Shown piece after piece: positions 8,660 to 16,013 of a DNA stretch of 64,000 nt. The stretch covers positions 86,905-150,904 of the forward strand of contig CAMHMZ010000003.1 of assembly GCA_946186375.1 (NCBI GenBank), read 5' to 3'. This DNA comes from an uncultured Clostridia bacterium (GTDB taxonomy: Bacteria; Bacillota; Clostridia; Oscillospirales; Oscillospiraceae). The notes beneath the pieces were generated by a model that saw nothing but the letters and a program-made list of their open reading frames with translations, ran no database searches and was not told where the DNA came from. How positions within the stretch are numbered: the stretch's first letter is position 1; each line of letters opens with the position of its first letter. The position numbers were made by a program, and so were the translations under genes.

Positions 8660-9399
8660 GCCTCGGCCTCCCTTCCCGCGCGCAGGTAGTTGCGCCCGAC
8701 CGGGGAGCGCAGGTAGTCGGCCTTGCTGCCGTAGAACCAATCCTGCCCGATCTGCAGGATGTGGCTGGCGCGGCGCAGCGCGTAGTGCATGTCGTGCGAG
8801 ATCATGATGACCGTGATCCCCTCGCGGTTGAGCCCCTCGATAAGCGCGTACATCTCCGAGGTCGCGCGCGGGTCGAGCCCGGAGACGGGCTCGTCGAGCA
8901 GCAGGAGCTTTCTTGTGGCGCAGAGCGCTCTTGCCAGCAGCACGCGCTGCTGCTGGCCGCCGGAGAGCTCGCGGTAGCAGCGGCGGGCAAGCTCCGCGAC
9001 GCCGAGCTTGCCCATGCTCTCCTCCGCCAGGCGCTTCTCCTCGCGCCCGTAGAAGGGCCGCCGCCCCAGCCGCCCCTGACAGCCGGAGAGGACGATCTCC
9101 CGCACGGAGGCGGGGAAATCCCGCTGGATGTCCGTCTGCTGCGGGAGATAGCCGATCTCGGTGGCCCGCAGGCCGCCCGAAAGCGTCACCTTTCCCGCCA
9201 GCGGCGGCTGCAGGCGCAGCAGCGTGCGCATGAGGGTGGACTTGCCCGAGCCGTTTTCGCCCACGATACAGAGGTAATCCCCCTCGCGCACCGTAAAGCT
9301 CAGATCCCGCAGCAAGAGCCGATCCCCATAGCCGAGCGTGAGATTATCGCAGACGAGCTGCGGCGTTCTCTGCTGTTCTTTATCTTCCAGAAAATTCAT
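8656..9399 (-). CDS. znuC: Zinc ABC transporter, ATP-binding protein
   Basis: 247 residues with all ABC motifs: Walker A GENGSGKST (about 47-55), Q-loop YLPQQTDI, signature LSGGQQQRVLLARAL, Walker B LLLLDEP, D-loop SGLDP and switch histidine ISHDMHYA. It energises the ZnuB channel. The gene starts 3 bp after the znuA stop and overlaps znuB by 4 bp, so the operon is translationally coupled. Confidence 0.92.
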   Translation of the reverse strand: MNFLEDKEQQRTPQLVCDNLTLGYGDRLLLRDLSFTVREGDYLCIVGENGSGKSTLMRTLLRLQPPLAGKVTLSGGLRATEIGYLPQQTDIQRDFPASVREIVLSGCQGRLGRRPFYGREEKRLAEESMGKLGVAELARRCYRELSGGQQQRVLLARALCATRKLLLLDEPVSGLDPRATSEMYALIEGLNREGITVIMISHDMHYALRRASHILQIGQDWFYGSKADYLRSPVGRNYLRAGREAEA

Positions 9400-9402
9400 C
9401 TC

Positions 9403-10335
9403 TTATCCCAATGCCTCCCTGAGGACCGCGAGGTTATCCCGCATGACCGTCAGATAATCCCGGCCGCCGCTCGGCCCCTGCAGGGAGTGGAGCGTGCGCA
9501 CCGTCTGGTCCTTGTCGCGGCTGGCGTCGATCACCGTCTGCGCGAGCCGTCCGTCCCCGCTCTCGATGATGAGCACGGTCTTCAGCCCCAGCTCGTCGAG
9601 CTTTCCGGCCAGAAAGCTCACGGTCTGGAAGCTGGCCTCGGTCTCGGCCTCGCAGCCGGGGAAGGCCGCGTAATAGCTGAGCCCATAGTCCTCCGTCAGA
9701 TAGCGGAAGGGGAAGCGGTCGGCGAAAAGCAGCGTGTCGCCCGCGCTCTCCGCGACGGCGGCGGCGTAGTCCCTGTCGAGCTGCTCGAGCTCGCGGTCAT
9801 AGCGCTGCTGCGACGCGTCGAGCGTGCGCGCACCGTCCGGGTCGAGCGCGCGCAGATAGGGCAGCAGCGCCGCGCACAAAAGCCTTGCGCGCTTCGGCGA
9901 GAGCCAGACGTGCTCGTCGACGGCGCCGTCGGCCTCGCCCTGCATGCCCTCGCGCAGCTCCTCCGTCAGCGCGCCCTCCCCCAGCAGCGCCAGGAGACTC
10001 GCCCGCTGCTGCTTCGGATTTGTCGGCTGCACGTCGTCGATCCAGGCGTCGCTCTCGCCGCCCACGTAGATCAAAAGCTCACAGTCGGCCACGGCCACCA
10101 TGTCCTGCACGGAGGGCTGAAAGGAGTGCATGTCCACGCCCTCGTCGAGGAGAAGGCGCAGATCGAAGTTCTCCGCGCGCTCGCCGAGGAGGTTTTTCAC
10201 CCAGTCGTACACCGGGTAGATCGTCACCACGACGCGCGGCTTTTCCGGCGTCTCGGGCGCGCTCTGCGCGCCGCAGCCCGCGAGCAGCCCCAGGAGGAGC
10301 AGGCAGGAGAGGATCAGGCAGATCGTTCTTTTCAT
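9403..10335 (-). CDS. znuA: Zinc ABC transporter, substrate-binding lipoprotein
   Basis: 310 residues from ATG 10335, overlapping the zur stop (ATGA). Lipoprotein signal with lipobox LLAGC (Cys about 21). Cluster A-I solute-binding fold: metal ligand candidates are His in DMHSFQPS, His in DEHVWLSPKRA, and an acidic ligand in ESGDGRLAQ. The site that is HDAFGY in typical ZnuA reads ADRFPFRYL, a variant I associate with clostridial homologues. No His-rich loop is present. It captures zinc outside the membrane and delivers it to ZnuBC. Confidence 0.88.
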   Translation of the reverse strand: MKRTICLILSCLLLLGLLAGCGAQSAPETPEKPRVVVTIYPVYDWVKNLLGERAENFDLRLLLDEGVDMHSFQPSVQDMVAVADCELLIYVGGESDAWIDDVQPTNPKQQRASLLALLGEGALTEELREGMQGEADGAVDEHVWLSPKRARLLCAALLPYLRALDPDGARTLDASQQRYDRELEQLDRDYAAAVAESAGDTLLFADRFPFRYLTEDYGLSYYAAFPGCEAETEASFQTVSFLAGKLDELGLKTVLIIESGDGRLAQTVIDASRDKDQTVRTLHSLQGPSGGRDYLTVMRDNLAVLREALG

Positions 10336-10736
10336 CGTCTCTCCCCCCTGCAGTCGCCGCAGACGCCGTAGAGCACGGTCTCGGCCCTGTCGAGCGCGAA
10401 GCCCCCGGCCTCCTCCGCCACGGCGTTGACGAGGCGGTTGGCGTCCGTGCGGCGCAGATGGAAGGTGCGCCCGCAGCGCGTGCACGACAGGTGCAGGCAG
10501 CCCCGGCAGAGTTCGGCGCCGCTGTAGCGGTAGCGCAGCTCCTTCCCGGCGCCCGATGCGCTGCGGTGCAGCCGCCCCTCCTCCTCGAGCGCGCTGAGAT
10601 TGCGGTAGACGGCGCTCACGCTGATCTCCTGCGCCGAGAGCGCCTGCGCGATCTGCGCGGCCGACAGGCTCTCGTCCGCGTGCGCTTCCAGATAATCGAG
10701 CAGCGCGCGGCGCTGTCGCGTCATATATTTTGACAT
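10332..10736 (-). CDS. zur: Fur-family zinc uptake regulator (Zur-like)
   Basis: 134 residues from ATG 10736, supported by TTGGAGG 10 nt upstream. N-terminal winged helix (LSAAQIAQALSAQEISVSAVYRNLSALEEEG) and C-terminal metal-binding domain with two Cys pairs, CTRCGRTFHL and CGDC, plus CRGCLHLSC. First gene of the zur-znuACB operon and directly downstream of a 23-bp palindrome, which suggests autoregulation. PerR or Fur identity is less likely given the zinc-transport neighbours. Confidence 0.85.
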   Translation of the reverse strand: MSKYMTRQRRALLDYLEAHADESLSAAQIAQALSAQEISVSAVYRNLSALEEEGRLHRSASGAGKELRYRYSGAELCRGCLHLSCTRCGRTFHLRRTDANRLVNAVAEEAGGFALDRAETVLYGVCGDCRGERR

Positions 10737-10749
10737 GGCTGTCGCCTCC

Positions 10750-10772
10750 AATTTGCGAAACAATCGCAAATT
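10750..10772 (-). promoter_or_regulatory. Candidate Zur operator
   Basis: Perfect 8-7-8 dyad AATTTGCG-AAACAAT-CGCAAATT, 13 bp upstream of the zur start codon and touching its ribosome-binding site. Fur-family boxes are palindromes of this size. On the minus strand a TATTTTAA -10-like stretch lies just upstream, so binding would block transcript initiation or elongation. Confidence 0.7.
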
Positions 10773-10802
10773 AAAATACTCCAGGCGCGCAGCTTTGTCA
10801 AG

Positions 10803-11035
10803 AGGTGATATTCAGTTTTCAGAAGTCAGTTTTCAGATAAGCGGGGGGAAAAGTTTTTAGTTTTAAGTTTTTAGTTTTTAGGAGAGCGCGATAAATTTAG
10901 AGTTTGAAAACAATGAGGAATGAGGAGTTAGGAGCGAGGAATGAAGGGAAACGAAGGATAGAGCGAGGAAATTGGCGTCTGCGCCGTAGGGGGCGATGCC
11001 CTCATCGCCCCGCGCGGTATGGATGAAAAGTTGAA
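10803..11035. repeat. Composite intergenic repeat, copy b
   Basis: Part of a 541-bp gap (10737-11277) with no convincing gene; the ORFs reported here are repeat-derived. It contains TTCAGTTTTCAGAAGTCAG, AGTTTTTAGTTTTTAGGAG, ATGAGGAATGAGGAG, AACGAAGGATAGAGCGAGG and the GTAGGGGGCGATGCCCTCATC palindrome shared with 3840. From about 11100 to 11220 a second repeat type repeats GACGAGCATTGCTCGTC and GTAGGGACGAG. Confidence 0.7.
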
Positions 11036-11040
11036 TAAAG

Positions 11041-11083
11041 CCCCGGCGAATACGTACCATTCTGCGAATTCGCCGGGGTTTTT
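11041..11083. terminator. Terminator-like hairpin in the gap below spoIIR
   Basis: CCCCGGCGAA pairs with TTCGCCGGGG, then GTTTTTCG on the plus strand and CTTTATT on the minus strand. It could end spoIIR transcripts on the minus strand. Confidence 0.55.
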
Positions 11084-11277
11084 CGTATAATCTTTGGCTT
11101 TTCCTGCCGGGCCGTCGAGGGCGCCGGCCCCTACAAAAGGACGCCCGTACCCCGTAGGGACGAGCATTGCTCGTCCGCCGAGCCTGCATCGTGTCTGCGG
11201 GCGATTCGTGCTCGTCCCTGCGGGGAAAACAAACATATCGCGGCGGGGATCCCGCCGCGGTTTTGATCCTTACAGGC

Positions 11278-11886
11278 TTATCGCGCCCGGTCAAGCAGGG
11301 CTGTCAGCTCGCCCCAGAGCTCTACGAGGCGAAAGCGCAGCTCGTAGCCCTCCTCCTCGCTGATGAGGGCCAGATCCTCCCCGCGCATGACGCTTTTGAC
11401 CTCCTCGCCCTGCGCGGCCGACAGGCACAGCGGCGGGAACACCACGCACCACCAGTTATGCCCCGCGCCCTCGCCCAGCACCACGCGCAGCGACTCATAG
11501 CGCCCCGCGGGCAGGGCGAAGCCCTCGTAGCGCCGCAGGGGGTAGCGCTCCTCCCCCAGCGTGACGCTGACGGCGCGCCCCTCGGCGGCGCTCTCCGCCG
11601 CCGCCCGGATCTGCGGCAGCCGCGCCGCGATGCGCTCGCGCGCCTCAGAAGCGTCCGCCGCCCCCTCGAGCTCCGGCGCGAGATAGCCCAGCACGGCGTC
11701 GCGCACGCGCAGCTTCAGCGTCTGTTCCTCTTCTTCGTCCGACACGGCCAGCACGTGCAGCCGCACCACCTGCCCGCTCAGCGCCTCCTGTCTCCCCTGC
11801 GCCCAGCAGCCCAGGCACAGCGCCGCGCTCAGCGCCAGCAGCGCCGCCAGCTCCCAGGCCCGCAGATGCTTCTCATAATAGCGCAT
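11278..11886 (-). CDS. spoIIR: Stage II sporulation protein R
   Basis: 202 residues from ATG 11886 with GGAGG 11-15 nt upstream; the earlier in-frame ATG would place this site inside the gene. It has an N-terminal membrane segment or signal (LAALLALSAALCLGCW) and the conserved SpoIIR core: VVRLHVLAVSD, LKLRVRDAVL, and ESLRVVLGEGAGHNWWCVVFPPLC. It is made in the forespore under sigma-F and signals to SpoIIGA so that pro-sigma-E is processed in the mother cell. It stands alone, with a hairpin over its leader and a 159-bp element directly upstream. Confidence 0.92.
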   Translation of the reverse strand: MRYYEKHLRAWELAALLALSAALCLGCWAQGRQEALSGQVVRLHVLAVSDEEEEQTLKLRVRDAVLGYLAPELEGAADASEARERIAARLPQIRAAAESAAEGRAVSVTLGEERYPLRRYEGFALPAGRYESLRVVLGEGAGHNWWCVVFPPLCLSAAQGEEVKSVMRGEDLALISEEEGYELRFRLVELWGELTALLDRAR

Positions 11887-11887
11887 G

Positions 11888-11933
11888 AAAAAACCGCCTC
11901 CCATGTTCGATGAACATAGTATCGGCGGTTTTT
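11888..11933 (-). promoter_or_regulatory. Hairpin covering the spoIIR ribosome-binding site
   Basis: AAAAAACCGCC pairs with GGCGGTTTTT, and inside it ATGTTC-GAT-GAACAT forms a second stem. On the minus strand the GGAGGCGG that should bind the ribosome for spoIIR is partly within the outer stem. It could limit translation, or be a terminator for upstream transcripts. Confidence 0.5.
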
Positions 11934-11944
11934 ACCTGATTTAA

Positions 11945-12103
11945 TACTATTATCTGATAAGAAGTAGACAAAGATTTGCGAGATGGATTTGTGTCAGGCG
12001 AGGCATCGTCCGCAGGGAATACTTTGTGTATTGCCAAGGACGATAACGAAGTATGGCGCAAATCCAGCCGCAAAGATTGTCTGCTTTCTATCAGATAATA
12101 GTA
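11945..12103. mobile_element. 159-bp MITE-like element, divergent copy
   Basis: Ends TACTATTATCTGATA / TATCAGATAATAGTA, flanked by TAA on both sides. Arms pair over most of their length (for example AGACAAAGATTTGCG-like ends). The apex GGAATACTTTGTGTATT sits 71 bp from the left end, exactly as in the copies at 37595 and 59085. The flanking stem ATCGTCC/GGACGAT differs from the CACTTTTT/AAAAAGTG of those copies yet still pairs. No ORF. Confidence 0.7.
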
Positions 12104-12108
12104 TAAAC

Positions 12109-12900
12109 TCAGCCGTAGGAGTGCAGGCCCGGCAGGAGCGTATTGACCCCGGCGAAGGTGAAGAACACGACCGGCACCGCGATGATGAGGTACCAGGCCA
12201 TCTTCACGCCCTGCTTTTTCGCGCGCAGGCGCAGGTGCAGATACACGGCGTAGATGATCCAGGTGATGAGCGCCCAGACCTCCTTCGGATCCCAGGTCCA
12301 GAAGGCCGACCAGGCCTGCTCGGCCCAGATGGCGCCGGAGAGGATGACGACCGTCAGAAACAGAAAGCCGAAGGCCACGAGGCGATAGCTCAGAAAGTCC
12401 ATCTGCTGCAAGCGCGCGTCCCCGGCGTCGGCGCCCTTTTTGACCGCGAGCACATAGCGCAGCCCCACGCAGCCGGCGAGCACGAAGGCCGCGTACGACA
12501 GCACCGCCGAGCCGATATGGATGCCGAACCAGCCGCTGCGCAGCGCGGGCATGAGGTCGTGGATCTCCATGGGCTGCAGCGCGGCATAGGTCAGCACGAG
12601 CAGCGCCATGGGCATGGCCGCGACGCTGAGCCAATCGGTCTTCATGCGGCCGCGCAGCACCGCGAGCATGAGCGCGATGCCCCAGGCGAAGGCGTTGGCA
12701 AACTCGAACTGGTTCGACAGCGGCAGCCGCCCGGCGGCGACGCCGCGCACGATGATAAACACCGTGTGCACGGCCAGCGCCCCCAGAAACACAAACCGCG
12801 CCGCCTTGAGAAGCTTTTCTTTTTTAAAGGCCGTACCGGCAAACTGCAGGATCACCGCCGCGGCGTAGATCAGAAACGCGGCAAAAAACAGGATCTTCAT
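12109..12900 (-). CDS. ccsA: Cytochrome c biogenesis protein CcsA (ResC)
   Basis: 263 residues, about eight membrane helices. It carries the haem-handling WWD segment GAIWAEQAWSAFWTWDPKEVWALITW (about 190-215), flanked by conserved histidines (IHIGSAVLSY, and HSYG at the end). With ResB it forms the System II haem exporter and cytochrome c synthase, attaching haem to CxxCH motifs outside the membrane. It overlaps resB by 4 bp, and the pentaheme nitrite reductase gene lies just upstream, its obvious client. Confidence 0.9.
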   Translation of the reverse strand: MKILFFAAFLIYAAAVILQFAGTAFKKEKLLKAARFVFLGALAVHTVFIIVRGVAAGRLPLSNQFEFANAFAWGIALMLAVLRGRMKTDWLSVAAMPMALLVLTYAALQPMEIHDLMPALRSGWFGIHIGSAVLSYAAFVLAGCVGLRYVLAVKKGADAGDARLQQMDFLSYRLVAFGFLFLTVVILSGAIWAEQAWSAFWTWDPKEVWALITWIIYAVYLHLRLRAKKQGVKMAWYLIIAVPVVFFTFAGVNTLLPGLHSYG

Positions 12901-14132
12901 GTTTCTTTCTCCCTTTCAAAAAGCGCCCGGAGCTCCAGGCGCGTGCCCTCCGGCTTCGGCCCGCCGACGGCGTAGCCCTCCCCGTCCACCTTGACCACCA
13001 CGGGCGGCAGGAAGAAGGTGATGAAGAGACCCGCGATCATCAGCACGAAGGAGGCAAAGAGCAGCGTCGTCACCGCGCCCGGCGTCACCTTGATGCGCAA
13101 TCCGGGGTATCTCGCCGGGTCGTTGAAGCGGAAGCTCAGCCCGCCGACCTCGACGACCGTGCCGGGGAAGGCCACCTCCTGGCTGCTCACCCCCTCCTCG
13201 CTGCGCTGCAGGAGGTACACGGGGTTCGGATAGTCGCCGGTGGCCGAGCCCGTCGGCGTCAGCACGCCCTCGGGCGTATAGTAGAAGTCGGGATAGACAG
13301 CCAGCACCCACAGCCCGTTATAGTTGTCGAGCGAGAGGAAGGCCGGGTCGGGCAGGAGAAAATCGTCGCTGCCGCCGGTGGCGACGTTCGTCACGGTGAC
13401 GGAGCCGGCCGTGCCGTAGGTCTGCTGATAGACCTTGTAGTTTCCAAAGGACAGCGGATGGTTGACGCTGATGACGCCGGTGCGGCTGCGCCCGTCGGGC
13501 AGCGTGATGGTGAGGTCGCTCGCGTAGTCGAGCTTGCCCTCGGCGTTCTGCGTGCGGAAGGCGCGCACGGCGAAGTTCGCCCCGTCGGGCAGCGTGACGC
13601 TCTCGCCGGGCATGCAGTCGAGATCCGTTACCTGCGGCAGATAGAGCCCCGCTGCGCCGAAAAGGACGGTCAGCAGGATGGCCAGGTGCGTGATGAAGCT
13701 GCCGCAGCGGCCGATAAGGCGCCGGGTGTAGACGCGCGCGCCGCCCGTCTCGGTTTTGCGGCAGCGCCGGGAGGCGAGAAAGCCCTCGAGCTTGGCAAGC
13801 TCCTCCGGCGTGAGCGCGGCCTCGTTCGGCAGCCGCGCCGCGCTTTCGTGGAGCGTCCGTCCGCCTTTGACGACCGACACGATGCGCACGAGCGAGCAGA
13901 GCGTGAGGTTGAGGCACAAGAGCGCAGTCAAAAGCACGAAATACCAGCTTTTGAAAAGTTCGTTGAGCTGCAGCACCAGCAGCACCGGGTGCGTCGTCGG
14001 GTAATTCTCCGCGTAAAAGGCGATCTCCCGCCCCTGCGGGATCAGCGAGCCGAGCACCGAGCAGACGCCGATCAGCGCCAGCAGCAGGATGCCGAAGCGC
14101 ATGGAGCGCAGCGTTTTCCAGATCTTTTTCAT
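12897..14132 (-). CDS. resB: Cytochrome c biogenesis protein ResB (Ccs1)
   Basis: 411 residues. Starts KKIWKTLRSMRFGILLLALIGVCSVLGSLIPQG, the ResB signature membrane entry; further helices lie at about 65-85 and 145-168, then a large external domain and a final helix near 370. It partners CcsA in System II cytochrome c maturation. The gene begins about 70 bp downstream of nrfA with a terminator hairpin between them, so ResB/CcsA may be expressed by readthrough or from a promoter near 14150. Confidence 0.88.
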   Translation of the reverse strand: MKKIWKTLRSMRFGILLLALIGVCSVLGSLIPQGREIAFYAENYPTTHPVLLVLQLNELFKSWYFVLLTALLCLNLTLCSLVRIVSVVKGGRTLHESAARLPNEAALTPEELAKLEGFLASRRCRKTETGGARVYTRRLIGRCGSFITHLAILLTVLFGAAGLYLPQVTDLDCMPGESVTLPDGANFAVRAFRTQNAEGKLDYASDLTITLPDGRSRTGVISVNHPLSFGNYKVYQQTYGTAGSVTVTNVATGGSDDFLLPDPAFLSLDNYNGLWVLAVYPDFYYTPEGVLTPTGSATGDYPNPVYLLQRSEEGVSSQEVAFPGTVVEVGGLSFRFNDPARYPGLRIKVTPGAVTTLLFASFVLMIAGLFITFFLPPVVVKVDGEGYAVGGPKPEGTRLELRALFEREKET

Positions 14133-14160
14133 GATCGCTCCTTCAAAATGCTATGCAAAA

Positions 14161-14184
14161 ACGCCCGCCCTCTCGGGCGGGCGT
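14161..14184 (-). terminator. Terminator between nrfA and resB
   Basis: ACGCCCGCCC-TCTC-GGGCGGGCGT, perfect 10-bp arms, followed by TTTTTGC on the minus strand. It would reduce readthrough from nrfA into resB-ccsA. Confidence 0.75.
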
Positions 14185-14202
14185 CGGCCTTGAAGCTTGT
14201 TT

Positions 14203-15798
14203 TCAGGCGGCCTTGAACAGGCCCAGCGCCTCGTTGCACAGCGCCTCGGCCTTGTCCAGGCACTCGTGCGTCAGCGTCGGGTTGTGGGCGCCCTCGGCGT
14301 TCTCGACGAAGACAAAGTCCCAGTAGAACTGCGCGTCGCGCGCCAGAGCGCGGATCGCGTCGAGCTCGGCCTCGCTGTATTCGCCGCTCTCCACCGCGGC
14401 GGCCAGGCGCTCGGTGAGGAACTGCAGCTCATAGCCGATGGCGTAGGTGCGGCGCTCCACGGCCTCCTGCGAGGCGCGGACCTCCGCGACGAGGTCGACG
14501 TGGCACTTGGAGCACTCGTTCTCAATGAGCTCGGGGTTGTCCAGGGGGCTGATGAGGTAGTGGCTGGAGAAGGTCCTGCCGCTCTCGGACACGGTCTTGC
14601 CCATGTGGCAGTCGGCGCAGGTGTAAGCGTTGCGGTGCTGGCTGCCCTCGCCGAGGAAGGTCTCGAGCTCGGGGTGCTGCACCTTGATCTGCTTGACGCC
14701 GGTGCGGGGGTTGACGTAGTCATAGAAGGGCTCGCCCGTGGAGAAGTTCGAGCCGTCATTGTAGTAGGCCAGGATGGCGTCCGGGCTCATGCTGCTCAGG
14801 CTGTTGTGCGGCAGCGTGGTGGCGCCGGTGTCGGTGGCGAAGAAGTATTCGTTGTGGCACTGGCCGCAGGAGAGGGTAGCCGCGTCGATGCCCTCAAAGT
14901 CCTCGCCCACGCCGTCGGTCAGGAAGGTCTGGGTGACGACGAGGGTGCCGGGGGTGTTGGCGTGGCAGGTGTAGCAGCTGATGGGCTCGATGACCTTGTC
15001 GCGCACGTCCATGAAGGGCAGCGAGTAGATGCCGACGCCCTCCTCGTTGACGAGGTTCGTGAACTGCGGGGTCTTGCAGGTCCAGCAGCTGGCCTTGGAC
15101 TTTTCGCCGATGCGCTTGGTCTCCAGGATGTCGTCCATGGCGAACATGTGGCCGCGGGCGCTCTTATAGTCCTTGGAGAAGCCGTAGGGCTCATAGAGGG
15201 TCTTGAGCATGGGGTAGTCCACGAGATAATCGGTGGCTTCGCTGTTTTCGCTGTTCTGCGCCCAGGTGGCGTACTCGTCCGGGTACTGCTCGGACCAGTC
15301 GGTCGCCAGCTGCACGACGGCGCCGGAATGCGTCTCGACCTTCTGGGCGACGGTCTCCACCTTGACGAGGGAGCCGCCGAAGATCGCGGGCTTGATGCCG
15401 CCGCTTTCCAGGGCGCTGATGATGGCCGTCTTGATGGCCTCGGAGCTGATGGTCGCACCGCTGACCGCGTCCACCTTCAGGCTCTGCGCCTGGAAGATGC
15501 TCGCGGGCAGGCGCTTGACGGCCTCGGAGCCGATGCCCTGGGTCTCCTGCTGGTCGATGACCTTGATCTGGTAGAGCATGTTTTCGTCCGCCACGACGCG
15601 CACGGTCACGTCGCCGTTGCGGCCGGGAGCGGTGCCCTCCAGCGTCAGCGCGGTCGAGGGGATCTCCTTGTCCTTCACGCCGGCCGAGGCCGGGAGCTTG
15701 CTGACGATGATGCTGATCACGGCGATCAGAACCAGCAAAACGCCGCAGCCGATGCCGATCGTGTCAAGGAGCTTCTGTTTTTTCTTCTTGTCGGTCAT
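14203..15798 (-). CDS. nrfA: FMN-binding domain fused to NrfA pentaheme nitrite reductase
   Basis: 531 residues from ATG 15798 (GGAGGCGGAC upstream); the 747-residue ORF adds nothing plausible. Layout: cytoplasmic Lys-rich head, uncleaved membrane anchor (about 13-34), an FMN-binding domain with flavinylation motif DAVSGAT (Asp 110, Thr 116), then NrfA. Haem motifs: CWTCK (238-242, the lysine-ligated active-site haem diagnostic of NrfA), CYTCH (275), CGQCH (311), CADCH (394), CSKCH (429). Active-site blocks CGQCHNEYFF and KVQHPE match E. coli NrfA (Tyr and Gln/His). It reduces nitrite to ammonium outside the membrane. No nrfH is seen in the window; ccsA/resB follow. Confidence 0.9.
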   Translation of the reverse strand: MTDKKKKQKLLDTIGIGCGVLLVLIAVISIIVSKLPASAGVKDKEIPSTALTLEGTAPGRNGDVTVRVVADENMLYQIKVIDQQETQGIGSEAVKRLPASIFQAQSLKVDAVSGATISSEAIKTAIISALESGGIKPAIFGGSLVKVETVAQKVETHSGAVVQLATDWSEQYPDEYATWAQNSENSEATDYLVDYPMLKTLYEPYGFSKDYKSARGHMFAMDDILETKRIGEKSKASCWTCKTPQFTNLVNEEGVGIYSLPFMDVRDKVIEPISCYTCHANTPGTLVVTQTFLTDGVGEDFEGIDAATLSCGQCHNEYFFATDTGATTLPHNSLSSMSPDAILAYYNDGSNFSTGEPFYDYVNPRTGVKQIKVQHPELETFLGEGSQHRNAYTCADCHMGKTVSESGRTFSSHYLISPLDNPELIENECSKCHVDLVAEVRASQEAVERRTYAIGYELQFLTERLAAAVESGEYSEAELDAIRALARDAQFYWDFVFVENAEGAHNPTLTHECLDKAEALCNEALGLFKAA

Positions 15799-15884
15799 GT
15801 CCGCCTCCAAGATCTGGTCGTATTTGGACGATCCTACAGAATATATCATATCGGATTTCCTGCAAAAAAGCAAGAGCCTTGTTC

Positions 15885-15960
15885 GGTTTTCAGCTTTTAA
15901 AAGAGAAACGGGAATTAATCGCTCTCCTGAAAACTGAAAACTGACTTCTGAAAACTGAAA
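15885..15960. repeat. Composite intergenic repeat, copy c
   Basis: The gap upstream of nrfA (15799-16013) contains GGTTTTCAGCTTTTAAAAGAG, AAACGGGAATTAATCG and CTGAAAACTGAAAACTGAC modules shared with the other intergenic blocks. No gene. Confidence 0.65.
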
Positions 15961-15996
15961 AAAGCGCCCCCGGGCAACCGCCCGGGGACGCTTTTG
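15961..15996 (-). terminator. Terminator of the InlB-repeat/Ig surface protein
   Basis: AAAGCG-CCCCGGGC-AACC-GCCCGGGG-ACGCTTT, with AAAAAA before it, 17 bp after the stop of the 824-residue gene. Confidence 0.8.
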
Positions 15997-16013
15997 TGAA
16001 CTGTATGGATCAC

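Noticed and set aside
10878-11294. 138-residue minus ORF in the 10.8-11.3 kb gap
   Set aside because: Made of the intergenic repeat modules; frame not conserved in the other repeat copies.
14197-15900. 567-residue plus-strand ORF opposite nrfA
   Set aside because: Shadow of the haem protein gene; composition is Gly/Ala/Val-biased as expected for the antisense frame.
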